Of a stretch of 22,391 nt of DNA, positions 1 to 7,250 are shown piece after piece. Both the position numbers and the translations under genes were made by a program. Where the stretch lies: positions 1-22,391 of the forward strand of contig JAZBPA010000296.1 in assembly GCA_036351435.1 (NCBI GenBank). The letters are read 5' to 3'. The notes below the pieces were generated by a model. It had not been told where the DNA came from and did not search any database. It worked only from the letters and a program-made list of their open reading frames with translations. Position 1 is the first letter of the stretch, and each line of letters begins with the position of its first letter. Source of the DNA: JAAUQA01 sp036351435 (GTDB lineage Bacteria; Pseudomonadota; Gammaproteobacteria; Competibacterales; Competibacteraceae).

Positions 1-183
1 GGGCAGCAAATGTACTTCCCCCAAGGTCATTTTGTCCGGATTGCTATTCGTGACGCGCAAATCTGGCGTGAATTCACCGGGGACAACCTTTCCGAGCTTG
101 CTCGCCGCTATCGACTGACCTCACGGCGTATCCGTGACATCCTAGACCGACAACGAGTTATCCATCAACGCATCGCTCATTGA
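1..183 (+). CDS. Mor-type transcription activator domain protein, C-terminal end (partial)
   Basis: The reading frame is open from base 1 to TGA at 181-183 and gives the last 60 residues of a protein whose start is left of the window. The peptide has the shape of the Mor/C family of phage Mu middle-operon regulators: a short strand motif (GQQMYFPQG), then IWREFTGDN, then a helix-turn-helix with LSELARRYRL followed by SRRIRDIL. In this family the C-terminal HTH binds DNA and activates phage middle or late promoters; that role is inferred here. No other phage gene is visible, so it may be the last gene of a prophage or element, or a stray regulator. It is followed within 165 bases by a tRNA gene on the opposite strand, a common setting for integrated elements. 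Confidence 0.65.
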   Translation, partial: GQQMYFPQGHFVRIAIRDAQIWREFTGDNLSELARRYRLTSRRIRDILDRQRVIHQRIAH

Positions 184-210
184 TCCATCGCCCCTTCCCG
201 CTTAACAAGA

Positions 211-250
211 ACTGGGATAAGCCGGGTTAAGCTGGGTTGAATTGGGACCG
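211..250. repeat. 10-base phased degenerate direct repeat (four units)
   Basis: Four consecutive 10-base blocks share a core: ACTGGGATAA, GCCGGGTTAA, GCTGGGTTGA and ATTGGGACCG. GGG recurs every 10 bases, close to one helical turn, which would put the motif on one DNA face. It lies between the Mor-like gene and tRNA-Lys. It could be an operator or arm-type recombinase sites; the repeat is seen and the function is inferred. Confidence 0.4.
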
Positions 251-278
251 GCTGAATCAAGGTAAAGCTCATTCAAAA

Positions 279-297
279 GTAGCACCCTGGTAGCACC
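279..297. repeat. Direct repeat GTAGCACC x2, 11-base spacing
   Basis: GTAGCACC occurs at 279-286 and again at 290-297, an exact 8-base match with 11-base period, just before the tRNA-Lys terminator. Short helically phased repeats beside a tRNA gene resemble integrase arm-type sites at the end of an integrated element. No integrase gene is in the window to confirm this. Confidence 0.4.
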
Positions 298-298
298 G

Positions 299-334
299 AA
301 AAAATAAGGCTTACACCGACACGATGTAAGCCTT
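299..334 (-). terminator. Rho-independent terminator of tRNA-Lys
   Basis: A perfect 10-base stem (306-315 with 325-334) closes a 9-base loop. Read on the minus strand it is followed by ATTTTTT (A/T run at 299-305). It starts 9 bases past the tRNA 3' end, so it fits as the terminator of the tRNA transcript. Confidence 0.85.
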
Positions 335-343
335 TGTTATCTT

Positions 344-419
344 TGGTGGGCCGTGTTGGATTCGAACCAACGACCAGCGGATTAAAAGTCCGATGCTCTA
401 CCAACTGAGCTAACGGCCC
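344..419 (-). tRNA. tRNA-Lys (anticodon UUU)
   Basis: This is a 76-base cloverleaf on the minus strand including the encoded CCA (344-346). The acceptor arm GGGCCGT (413-419) pairs with ACGGCCC (348-354). The D-loop segment AGCTCAGTTGGTAGAGC, anticodon loop CTTTTAA with anticodon TTT, and T-arm GTTCGAATC are all present. It has its own promoter and terminator, so it appears monocistronic. In several Gammaproteobacteria a tRNA-Lys lies downstream of tol-pal-ybgF, and such genes are island insertion sites. Its 3' end faces the Mor-like gene. Confidence 0.98.
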
Positions 420-433
420 CCAGGAAGCAGGCA

Positions 434-461
434 ATTATATATCAACAAGGCAAAATCGCAA
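434..461 (-). promoter_or_regulatory. Sigma-70 type promoter of tRNA-Lys
   Basis: On the minus strand, TTGCGA (456-461) and a perfect TATAAT (434-439) are separated by 16 bases. Transcription would start near 427, about 8 bases before the tRNA 5' end. The position and the consensus -10 box make this the clearest promoter in the window. Confidence 0.8.
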
Positions 462-483
462 CCCGCGCGTTTCAGGAATTCAG

Positions 484-1674
484 TCAAAGTGCCTCAAGTC
501 GGCGAACAGCACGGGGCAACAGACGCAAATCGACTAGGCTACTCAACAGCGCATCCCATAGACTGGCGTCTTCATACAACATCTGATAATACTGCACTTT
601 CATCGTCGCAGCGCAGCCCAGAATAATCGCTCCCAAGGTCAGCAACGATCCCGAGGCCAGCATAGATATGCCAGTAATTCCCTGCCCTATCGTGCAGCCC
701 ATAGCCAGAACGCCGCCGACACCCATTAAAATCGCACCACTGAGATGACGCAGGAAATCGGTCCAGGATGAAAACCACTCCCAGCGTAACCGCCTCTGGA
801 ACGCAGCATTGAGCAAAGCGCCTACGATCACTCCGGCGACAGCGGCTACTCCAAAAGTTAATAAAATCGGATTATTGGGGTGCCTTACATAGATCAGCAG
901 TTCGCTCAATGGATTGACGAAAGAATAGGACTGGACACCGGCATTCTGACCATTCAACCCTTGAGCCTGGGCAAGCCACTCTTGTTCCCACGGCCCACCG
1001 GTTAGATACCAACCTCCCACCACACCAACCCCAATGACTACACCGCTAAGCATGGCATCAGAATAATGGCGAAATTCCCTGGAGCGCAGAATCAGGATCA
1101 ACACACCGGTTCCTAACACTGCCCCTAGCACTAATCGATAGGTCTTCGGGTCTGCATCCAAGCCAGCAGCAAACAGACCGCCTAAATCCTGTCCAGTAAA
1201 GCCATAGTGATTCAAGTCAATGGCCAACGAATGCAACCATTGGACGATTATAGTTAACGGCGTGTTATTCAAGCCATAAACGCATAACCCTATGACGATC
1301 ACGACGCATAATGCTTTCCCGCTGCCTTCCCCGAGCCTAACTAGATTCCGCGAGATGCACCCGCTCGCCAGGGTCATACCGACCCCGAACAGCAGCCCGC
1401 CAAACAAATGCGCTAGCCAAGCCAAGTGAACACTGCGATAGGGCGGATGGGATTCAGTGAGATCGGCCATACCCAATCCTTCAATGATCGTTACACCGAG
1501 CAAAGCGATAGCAATAGCCAAGAGCCAGGCACGCAGCCGCTGGGTAGAGCCCATATTCACCCAATCCGAAACCGCGCCCATGGTACAAAAATGGGTTTTG
1601 TGCATCACAGCGCCTAATACCGCCGCAAGCACAAAACCCAGTAGGATCACGTGAAAGCTTAAACCAGCATCCAC
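484..1674 (-). CDS. YeeE/YedE (TsuA-like) sulfur transport membrane protein
   Basis: 396 residues, almost wholly hydrophobic with glycine-rich helices, matching the YeeE/YedE family of inner-membrane thiosulfate/sulfur-compound transporters. Three family-type cysteines are present in the expected contexts: C30 (HFCTMGA), C106 (ASGCISRN) and C327 (AMGCTIGQG). In characterised TsuA proteins three cysteines line the path and relay thiosulfate; that substrate is inferred here. The start is GTG at 1672-1674: the nearby ATG is in another frame and hits a stop, and no good Shine-Dalgarno is visible. It lies 39 bases after cpoB on the same strand with no terminator between, so read-through from the tol-pal operon is possible. 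No TusA/TsuB-like sulfur carrier gene is adjacent, so the substrate (thiosulfate or another sulfur species) remains open. Confidence 0.85.
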   Translation of the reverse strand: MDAGLSFHVILLGFVLAAVLGAVMHKTHFCTMGAVSDWVNMGSTQRLRAWLLAIAIALLGVTIIEGLGMADLTESHPPYRSVHLAWLAHLFGGLLFGVGMTLASGCISRNLVRLGEGSGKALCVVIVIGLCVYGLNNTPLTIIVQWLHSLAIDLNHYGFTGQDLGGLFAAGLDADPKTYRLVLGAVLGTGVLILILRSREFRHYSDAMLSGVVIGVGVVGGWYLTGGPWEQEWLAQAQGLNGQNAGVQSYSFVNPLSELLIYVRHPNNPILLTFGVAAVAGVIVGALLNAAFQRRLRWEWFSSWTDFLRHLSGAILMGVGGVLAMGCTIGQGITGISMLASGSLLTLGAIILGCAATMKVQYYQMLYEDASLWDALLSSLVDLRLLPRAVRRLEAL

Positions 1675-1713
1675 ATTGTTGGGGCTATGAAAGCAACGTC
1701 TACAACGGGTCGC

Positions 1714-2562
1714 CTAGCGAAGTGCGCTCAAACGGGCCGAAGCGAGCCGTGCAGATTGGCTATTCGGGTAGGTATCCAACAGTTTTTGCAGTACATTCCG
1801 TGCTTTCGTCTTGTCACCCATCTCGTCGTAGATGTAGCCTAATTTCAACAGCGCATCAGGCACTCTATCGCTGTTGGGATAATTAATGCCCAACGCAATG
1901 AATGCGTCTTCAGCACTGCTGAAATCCCGACTGACGTAATACGCTTCTCCCAACCAATATTGAGCATTGCCGGCAAGACTACTGTTAGGGTTGGTTGTTA
2001 GAAAACTCTTGAACCCGGAAATAGCTTGGCTGTAACGACCCTCGCGTAACCGATTGAAGGCGGCATTGTAGGCAGCCCGTTCATCAACAGTCGGAGGCTG
2101 CGCGGGAGCTGAATAGGTGGGCTGTTGAGGCGGCGGTGTCGCCATTACGGTCCGGTAGTCGGGACGTTGCGATTCGACTGGAGCTTGGTTGCGCGGTGAA
2201 TCGGTCACTGGAGGAGACGTGCTCGTGACTGGCAACGTGGCCACCTCCGAGGGTGCTGAGTAAGTAGACGACGGTGCGGAATTTATCGACGGATCAGTTT
2301 GAGTGGAGAAATCCGTTGCCGAACCCTCACCGGTTGCGGTTTGCAGCTGGCGCTCCAGATCTTCTTGGCGAAACCGGAAGACCTCCATTTCGCCCCTGAG
2401 TTGGCGGACTTCCTGTTCTAGTTGCTTCATCCGATTGAGCAATTGGAGCACAGCCGGATCGCTTCTAGTCTGCGCCTCAGCAGGGAAACTCCCGAAAAAG
2501 CTGCCTGACACCAGGGTGATAAAGGCTAGTCCGAATAGTGATCTAGCAAGCCAGTGTTTCAT
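1714..2562 (-). CDS. cpoB: CpoB (YbgF), Tol-Pal associated periplasmic cell-division coordinator
   Basis: 282 residues from the ATG at 2560-2562, which has AGAGG eight bases upstream. Longer in-frame starts run back into pal and are rejected. A signal peptide covers residues 1-30 (cleavage after AEA). A coiled coil rich in Q, E and R follows (about 38-78), matching the trimerisation segment of CpoB. Next is a Ser/Thr/Pro-rich linker (about 80-155), then TPR-like repeats from about 163 to the end (AAYNAAFNRL, LGEAYYVSRD, LKLGYIYDEMGD). In E. coli CpoB links Tol energy use to PBP1B-driven septal peptidoglycan synthesis. It is the last gene of the tol-pal cluster, 28 bases after pal. Confidence 0.93.
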   Translation of the reverse strand: MKHWLARSLFGLAFITLVSGSFFGSFPAEAQTRSDPAVLQLLNRMKQLEQEVRQLRGEMEVFRFRQEDLERQLQTATGEGSATDFSTQTDPSINSAPSSTYSAPSEVATLPVTSTSPPVTDSPRNQAPVESQRPDYRTVMATPPPQQPTYSAPAQPPTVDERAAYNAAFNRLREGRYSQAISGFKSFLTTNPNSSLAGNAQYWLGEAYYVSRDFSSAEDAFIALGINYPNSDRVPDALLKLGYIYDEMGDKTKARNVLQKLLDTYPNSQSARLASARLSALR

Positions 2563-2590
2563 GGTGTCATCCTCTAAATTAGGGCAGTCT

Positions 2591-3172
2591 TTAGTAGACA
2601 ATTTCGACGCGCCGGTTCTGTGCATAACTGGATTCGCTACTTCCATCCACTGCCGGGCGTTCTTCTCCATAACTGAGCGTACGGACCTGTTGCGGGGAAA
2701 CACCGTAGGCAATCATGACTTGCCTAACTGCTTCGGCGCGCCGTTCGCCTAACGCGATGTTATATTCCCGTGTACCCCGTTCGTCCGCATGGCCTTCTAA
2801 CACTGTCGCTGCACTAGGATTTTCGATCAAATAGCGGGCTTGAACTTCTATAGTAGGCCAGTATTCGGGGCTGACTTCAAAACTGTCGAACGCGAAATAG
2901 ATCACCCGATCCGAACTGGCGACTGCGCCACTCAACGGTTGACCACCGGGAACAGTGCCTGATTGATACGGGTAGGAACTAGCCTCAGTACCTGTGGCAG
3001 AACCCGGATAATAACCGGTACCGGGATATTGATCTTGACCAAGGCCTTGACTCTGCGTTGCTGTTTGCCCGGCGTCGGGTGTTTCAGCCGGAGTATCGTA
3101 AGCGGTGGATGCGCAACTGGATAGTAACAACCCCAAGAGCATAATAAAGCAAATTTTGAATACACTGTTCAT
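2591..3172 (-). CDS. pal: Pal, peptidoglycan-associated outer-membrane lipoprotein
   Basis: 193 residues. The N-terminus has a lipoprotein signal with lipobox LSSC (acylated Cys20). A Gly/Ser/Tyr/Pro-rich linker spans about 25-80, and an OmpA-like peptidoglycan-binding domain fills the rest, with VIYFAFDS, LEGHADERGTREYN and ALGERRAEAV as family motifs and NRRVEIVY at the C-terminus. It anchors the outer membrane to peptidoglycan and is relocated to the septum by TolB/TolA. The ATG at 3170-3172 has AGGA eight bases upstream. There are 70 bases between tolB and pal, the largest gap in the operon, leaving room for a secondary promoter, but none is convincing. Confidence 0.97.
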   Translation of the reverse strand: MNSVFKICFIMLLGLLLSSCASTAYDTPAETPDAGQTATQSQGLGQDQYPGTGYYPGSATGTEASSYPYQSGTVPGGQPLSGAVASSDRVIYFAFDSFEVSPEYWPTIEVQARYLIENPSAATVLEGHADERGTREYNIALGERRAEAVRQVMIAYGVSPQQVRTLSYGEERPAVDGSSESSYAQNRRVEIVY

Positions 3173-3242
3173 AGCGATTTTCCTGCAACCTTAATTTTAT
3201 TGATGCTGAATTCAGTCTATTTAAAGTAAAGCGTCGGTCAGA

Positions 3243-4541
3243 TCAGCCTCCAAAGGGTGACCAAGCCGGCTCCCGAACGTCACTGCTGCGCAATTGCAAT
3301 CGTTGACGAACTCGACCGTCTACCGACACCGCCGCTAAAACGCCGCGTCCCCCGCGTTGCGAGGTGGCGTAAATCACCATGCGCCCATTAGGTGCGAAGC
3401 TCGGCGATTCGTCTAATCCCCCTTCAGTCAAAACGCGAATCTGTCCATTTTGCCGGTCCAATACTGCAATATAAAACACTCCAGCACGGCGATGCACCAT
3501 CGCCACATAACGCCCATCGGGTGACACGCTCGGACGAGCGTTATAGTCGCCTTCAAAAGTCAGCCGCTTTGGTTGGCCACCCGCTGCACTGACTTGGTAC
3601 AACTGAGGCCCGCCACCGCGGTCCGAAGTGAAAATGATGTTGCTGCCATCAGGCGTCCAAACCGGTTCGGTGTCGATCGCGCTGTTATTGGTCAAACGCA
3701 GTACCCCACCCCCCGCAACACTGGCCACATAAATTTCGGGATTACCATCCCTAGATAACACCATCGTAAGCCGCCGGCCATCAGGAGACCAGGAAGGCGC
3801 ACCGTTGATCCCTGGATACGCGGCAACTACTCGGCGAGAACCGCTGAATACATCTTGCACGACAATTTGCATCTGACGGTTCTCAAACGATACATAGGCC
3901 AACCGATTGCCGTCCGGCGACCAGCTCGGCGACATCAACGGCTCAGTGGACCGCAATACGATTTGAGGGTTATACCCATCTGAATCAGCCACCATTAAGG
4001 CGTATTCGCCAGCTCCAGCTCCAGCGTTCTCAGTGACATAAGCAATGCGTGTATCAAAAGCACCGCGTTCATCAGTCAACGCTTGATATATCAGATCGCT
4101 GATAATATGGGCGAGACGCCGTAATTGTTGGGGTTTGACGTTGTAAGTCCGCTGCAAAAGCGGCTTACCTTCGAAAATGTTAGCCAATTGAAATTGTACG
4201 GTGTAATTACCCGCCGCTCCCGGACGGATTTGTCCCACCACCAAGTTATCAACTTGGAGAACCCGCCAGTCATCGAAGTTAACCTGACTGAGTTCGCTGG
4301 GGCGGAAGGGATAACTTCCCGGCGACAGCGGCTCGAAGCGGCCGCTGCGCTGCAGATTAGCGGCGATGATAGCCGCCATATCTTCCGAGGTCGGTACCTG
4401 GGCGCTAAAGGGCACCACGGCGATGGGAGAAGCCGCGTCCGCGATGCCGCGAGTGATCTCGATAGTGAGTTCCTCACTATGGACCCCGTTTACGGCCAGC
4501 ACTAGGCTCAGGAGCAGCACGATGCGGTTGATTACATTCAA
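3243..4541 (-). CDS. tolB: TolB, periplasmic beta-propeller of the Tol-Pal system
   Basis: 432 residues. A signal peptide covers about 1-22. The TolB N-terminal alpha/beta domain (about 25-150) is followed by a six-bladed propeller, shown by repeated PD40 motifs PSWSPDG, PSWSPDG, PVWTPDG, PSVSPDG, PSFAPNG and PAWSPFGG. It shuttles between Pal and TolA, freeing Pal at the division site. The start codon is TTG at 4539-4541: it overlaps the TGA stop of tolA (TTGA) and has GGAGG seven bases upstream. The nearby ATG is out of frame and meets a stop at once. This arrangement implies translational coupling to tolA. Confidence 0.97.
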   Translation of the reverse strand: MNVINRIVLLLSLVLAVNGVHSEELTIEITRGIADAASPIAVVPFSAQVPTSEDMAAIIAANLQRSGRFEPLSPGSYPFRPSELSQVNFDDWRVLQVDNLVVGQIRPGAAGNYTVQFQLANIFEGKPLLQRTYNVKPQQLRRLAHIISDLIYQALTDERGAFDTRIAYVTENAGAGAGEYALMVADSDGYNPQIVLRSTEPLMSPSWSPDGNRLAYVSFENRQMQIVVQDVFSGSRRVVAAYPGINGAPSWSPDGRRLTMVLSRDGNPEIYVASVAGGGVLRLTNNSAIDTEPVWTPDGSNIIFTSDRGGGPQLYQVSAAGGQPKRLTFEGDYNARPSVSPDGRYVAMVHRRAGVFYIAVLDRQNGQIRVLTEGGLDESPSFAPNGRMVIYATSQRGGRGVLAAVSVDGRVRQRLQLRSSDVREPAWSPFGG

Positions 4542-5572
4542 AGCGTAGCCTCCGGTTTGAATATCAGCTTGAATTCGTAATTATATGAGCTGAGAAGTTT
4601 TATGACGTCCGGGTCTCTGGGTGTTGGAAGCGGCGAGGCTCTTTTCACCGCCGCGATGGCGGAACGATCAAAGGCGGAGTTGCCGCTACTTTTTACGAGA
4701 CCGACGCTCAATACTTGGCCTGAGGGAGACAGTTTAATTCTAAGTTCGCAGGACAGTCCCCGCCAATTGCTCTGAGGTAAGCGGTAATTGCGCGCGACAT
4801 GCGTTCTTACCGAATCCGCATATTGCCCCATTTTTGCCCGAGTTGCTCTTCCACGAATTGATTGAGCTAACTGTTGCCGGGCTGCTTCTGCGGCTTTGCG
4901 TTCAGCTTCCGCTTTAGCTTTTCGTTTGGCTTCTGCCTCTGCTTCGCGCTTAGCCTCGGCCTCGGCCTTCTTTTTAGCTTCCGCTTTTCGTTTGGCTTCT
5001 GCCTCTGCTTTGTGTTTGGCCTCAGCTTCGCGCTTAGCCTCGGCCTCTGCCTTCTTTTTAGCTTCCGCTTTGCGTTTGGCCTCTGCCTCAGCTTTGCGTT
5101 TGGCCTCAGCCTCTGCCTTCCTTTTAGCTTCGGCTTTGCGCTTGTTCGCGGCTTCGGCTTCTGCCGTAGCTTCGGCCTCTGCCTGGGCCCGGAGGCGTTC
5201 CTGTTCCCGCTGCTTTTGCTGTTCGATCCGTTGCCGTTCTAATTCGCGGACTCGCTGTTCTTCTCGTCGGCGTTTTTCTTCCGCCTCACGGGCCGCCCGT
5301 TCTAATCGCTCTTGGCGGTCTTTTTCAGTTTGGATACGCTGTTGTTCGGCGGCATCCAATTTGGCTTGCGCTGCTATAAGCTGCGTCTCATCAATGGCGA
5401 TTGCAGGTATGGCGGTAATTTCTGTGGTAGGTCCAGGTAGTTGTAACTCTGCCGGACTTTTGTTGTAAGCATAAACCAACGCTACCGCCAAGCCTAAATG
5501 CAGCAAAACTGCCAAAATGGTAGCCGTGGAATTCTGCACAGCACTTTGCCATGCAGGGTCGCTTTTTTTCAT
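4538..5572 (-). CDS. tolA: TolA, inner-membrane to outer-membrane energy transducer
   Basis: 344 residues with the three TolA domains. A short cytoplasmic tail and one membrane helix (about 17-36) come first. A long charged helix (about 60-245) is dominated by Lys/Ala/Glu/Arg repeats of the KAEAEAKRKAEAK type. The C-terminal globular domain (about 250-344) contains LSCELRIKLSPSGQV and NYEFKLIFKP. TolA uses the proton-driven TolQR motor to pull on TolB-Pal. Only one cysteine (Cys275) is seen in the C-terminal domain; E. coli TolA has a disulfide there, and the partner position here lies in AFDRSA without a cysteine. The start ATG overlaps the tolR stop (ATGA), and the stop overlaps the tolB TTG. 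Confidence 0.95.
   Translation of the reverse strand: MKKSDPAWQSAVQNSTATILAVLLHLGLAVALVYAYNKSPAELQLPGPTTEITAIPAIAIDETQLIAAQAKLDAAEQQRIQTEKDRQERLERAAREAEEKRRREEQRVRELERQRIEQQKQREQERLRAQAEAEATAEAEAANKRKAEAKRKAEAEAKRKAEAEAKRKAEAKKKAEAEAKREAEAKHKAEAEAKRKAEAKKKAEAEAKREAEAEAKRKAKAEAERKAAEAARQQLAQSIRGRATRAKMGQYADSVRTHVARNYRLPQSNWRGLSCELRIKLSPSGQVLSVGLVKSSGNSAFDRSAIAAVKRASPLPTPRDPDVIKLLSSYNYEFKLIFKPEATL
4549..4553 (-). promoter_or_regulatory. Shine-Dalgarno of tolB, inside the tolA 3' end
   Basis: GGAGG on the minus strand lies seven bases before the TTG start of tolB, within the last codons of tolA. It decides the non-ATG start and suggests that ribosomes ending tolA re-initiate on tolB. Confidence 0.75.
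4890..5170. repeat. Internal coding repeats of tolA helical domain
   Basis: The DNA encoding the TolA helix is built of near-identical segments. A 26-base block beginning TTTTCGTTTGGCTTCTGCCT occurs at 4919 and 4985 (66 bases apart). Another beginning GCTTCGCGCTTAGCCTCGGC occurs at 4941 and 5025 (84 bases apart). All spacings are multiples of three, so copy-number change keeps the frame and would only alter helix length. Confidence 0.8.
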
Positions 5573-5997
5573 TGCGTCTCGGGTGATTCTGTCAATAAAC
5601 CCACTTTTGCTGCCCCGGCACGCTGCAGGAGCACCATGGCACCGATAACCGCGCCATAATCGACGCTTTTGTCGGCTCTGACCAATACCGGTAGTTGCGG
5701 ATCATTCTGCAAAGCGACCTGCGCCTCAACCATGATCTCTTCAGACTCCAAAGCTTGGCGGGGATCGGCGGATAGGTTCAAAAAGTATGCCCCTTCACTA
5801 TTGATTGTCAGAATCAACGGCTGCCGTTCCTCGGTGGGCATCATTTCGGATGCCGCCTGTGGGAGATCGACTTCAACGCCTTGTTGTAACAGCGGAACCG
5901 TAATCATGAAGATAACCAACAAGCCCAACATTACATCAATGTAAGGCACCATATTCATCTCGGAAATAAAGCGTTTGTGGGGTCTACGTTTGGCCAT
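5569..5997 (-). CDS. tolR: TolR, ion-channel partner of TolQ
   Basis: 142 residues in the ExbD/TolR family. A basic N-terminus (KRRPHKRF) is followed by one membrane helix (about 19-38) that opens with YIDVMLGLLVIFM. Asp21 corresponds to the proton-carrying Asp23 of E. coli TolR. The C-terminal periplasmic domain ends about residue 140 and includes VLVRADKSVDYGAVI, typical of the family. It forms the proton-driven motor with TolQ and couples to TolA. The ATG at 5995-5997 has only a weak AGAG upstream. It lies 69 bases after tolQ and overlaps the tolA start by four bases. Confidence 0.96.
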   Translation of the reverse strand: MAKRRPHKRFISEMNMVPYIDVMLGLLVIFMITVPLLQQGVEVDLPQAASEMMPTEERQPLILTINSEGAYFLNLSADPRQALESEEIMVEAQVALQNDPQLPVLVRADKSVDYGAVIGAMVLLQRAGAAKVGLLTESPETQ

Positions 5998-6066
5998 TAT
6001 GGCGACTCTAACAATGACAGCATGGCTGTGCTTAACAGTAGATGAACGCTGTTAGCTGGTTTGGTT

Positions 6067-6756
6067 TCAGGCTTTGCGTTGGCTGAGTGACTGCCGCTGG
6101 AGAATATTGGCAAACTCTTCGGTAAATGTATCGTAGCGATTTTCCAACCGGTCCACATGATAGGCATAGCGATTGTACGTCATGACCGCAGGGATTGCGG
6201 CGAATAGGCCCATGGCGGTGGTAATCATTGCTTCAGCTATACCGGGCGCAACTAAGTTAATCGTGGCTTGCTGGGCATTGCCCAAAGCTGAAAGCGCATT
6301 CATGATGCCCCATACCGTGCCGAACAAACCGATATAGGGACTGACCGAGCCGGTCGTGGCCAAAATTGGCAAATGTGTTTCCAGTTCATCGATTTCTCGC
6401 GAGAGGGCAGCACGCATTGCCCGTTGAGTGCCGCTGACCAGCGATTCCGGATCGGCGTTGGGTTGCGAACGCAGCCGCAGAAATTCACGGAACCCACCTA
6501 TAAACACTGCTTCCATGCCATAAACATCTTCTTTGCGCCGTTCTATTCGGTTGTACAGAGAGGTGAGATCAATCCCGGACCAAAAGGTGTCCTCGAATTC
6601 GTCGGCGGCTGTCCGGGCGCGGGATAAGACCAAAAATTTTTTGAATATTACCCACCAAGAAGTGACGGACATAAACACCAAAAGCAGCATAACGAACTGC
6701 ACAATAATACTGGCTTCGGCGATCAGACCCCAGAAAGACGACGACTCAGCTGTCAT
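6067..6756 (-). CDS. tolQ: TolQ, proton-channel subunit
   Basis: 229 residues, the usual length of TolQ (MotA/TolQ/ExbB family). The first membrane helix is at about 16-36. A cytoplasmic loop holds RTAADEFEDTFWSG and DELETHLPILATTGSVSPY. Two helices in the C-terminal half contain GLFGTVWGIMNAL and AMITTAMGLFAAIPAVMTYN, the conserved channel segments with the Thr/Ala/Gly pattern of the family. TolQ pentamers surround a TolR dimer and convert proton flow into movement of TolA. The start ATG at 6754-6756 lies inside the end of ybgC (11-base overlap), so the two are translated in tandem. Confidence 0.97.
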   Translation of the reverse strand: MTAESSSFWGLIAEASIIVQFVMLLLVFMSVTSWWVIFKKFLVLSRARTAADEFEDTFWSGIDLTSLYNRIERRKEDVYGMEAVFIGGFREFLRLRSQPNADPESLVSGTQRAMRAALSREIDELETHLPILATTGSVSPYIGLFGTVWGIMNALSALGNAQQATINLVAPGIAEAMITTAMGLFAAIPAVMTYNRYAYHVDRLENRYDTFTEEFANILQRQSLSQRKA

Positions 6757-7162
6757 CGAAAATCTCCGTTAAGATGCTGCGAGGAACTGGCCTCGGTTTA
6801 AGAGAGTCAATGGCGACACAAGCAACTTTGATGTGTCCGGCACAGAGCAAATCCTGCTCCGAGTCCTGCTCGCGCCTTATTTTTTGTTCAAACACCATAC
6901 TGGCCCGTCCTGTCTGAGCAAGCCGCGTGCGGACCTGCAATAAATCGTTGAAACGCGCCGGTCGATGGTAATCAATATTTACCCTGCGCACGACAAACAT
7001 AATGCCTGCCTCGCGGCCCAGTGCGTCTAATTCAATGCCAAAACTGCGTAACCACTCGGTACGCGCCCGTTCCATAAACTTAAGATAATTGGCGTAGTAG
7101 ACTACCCCACCACTGTCGGTGTCCTCGTAATATACCCTGACGGGCCAGATAAATAGATTCAC
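6746..7162 (-). CDS. ybgC: YbgC, acyl-CoA thioesterase of the Tol-Pal operon
   Basis: A hot-dog fold thioesterase with the family signature WPVRVYYEDTDSGGVVYYAN; the second Asp of EDTD (Asp16 with this start) aligns with catalytic Asp18 of E. coli YbgC. ERARTEWLRSFG is also typical. YbgC hydrolyses short- or long-chain acyl-CoA/ACP substrates at the membrane and is the customary first gene of the tol-pal operon. I chose the GTG at 7160-7162 (138 residues) because family members begin a few residues before the WPVRV segment. An ATG at 7202-7204 in the same frame would add 14 residues. Neither has a clear Shine-Dalgarno, so the start is uncertain. Confidence 0.93.
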   Translation of the reverse strand: MNLFIWPVRVYYEDTDSGGVVYYANYLKFMERARTEWLRSFGIELDALGREAGIMFVVRRVNIDYHRPARFNDLLQVRTRLAQTGRASMVFEQKIRREQDSEQDLLCAGHIKVACVAIDSLKPRPVPRSILTEIFDDS

Positions 7163-7250
7163 TTCGAAAACCCGGCGCTGTGTGGTTAAAACTACGCGCG
7201 GCATTGTAACAGCGCTTGGTTGGCAATTCTAAGCAAACATGATGCTAAAG

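Noticed and set aside
2563..2712. N-terminal extension of cpoB into pal
   Set aside because: The signal peptide and Shine-Dalgarno place the start at 2562; the extension is the wrong frame of pal.
4896..5468. 190-residue plus-strand ORF rich in Ala/Ser opposite tolA
   Set aside because: It is the complement of the low-complexity tolA repeat; composition explains the open frame, and it has no ribosome site or family motif.
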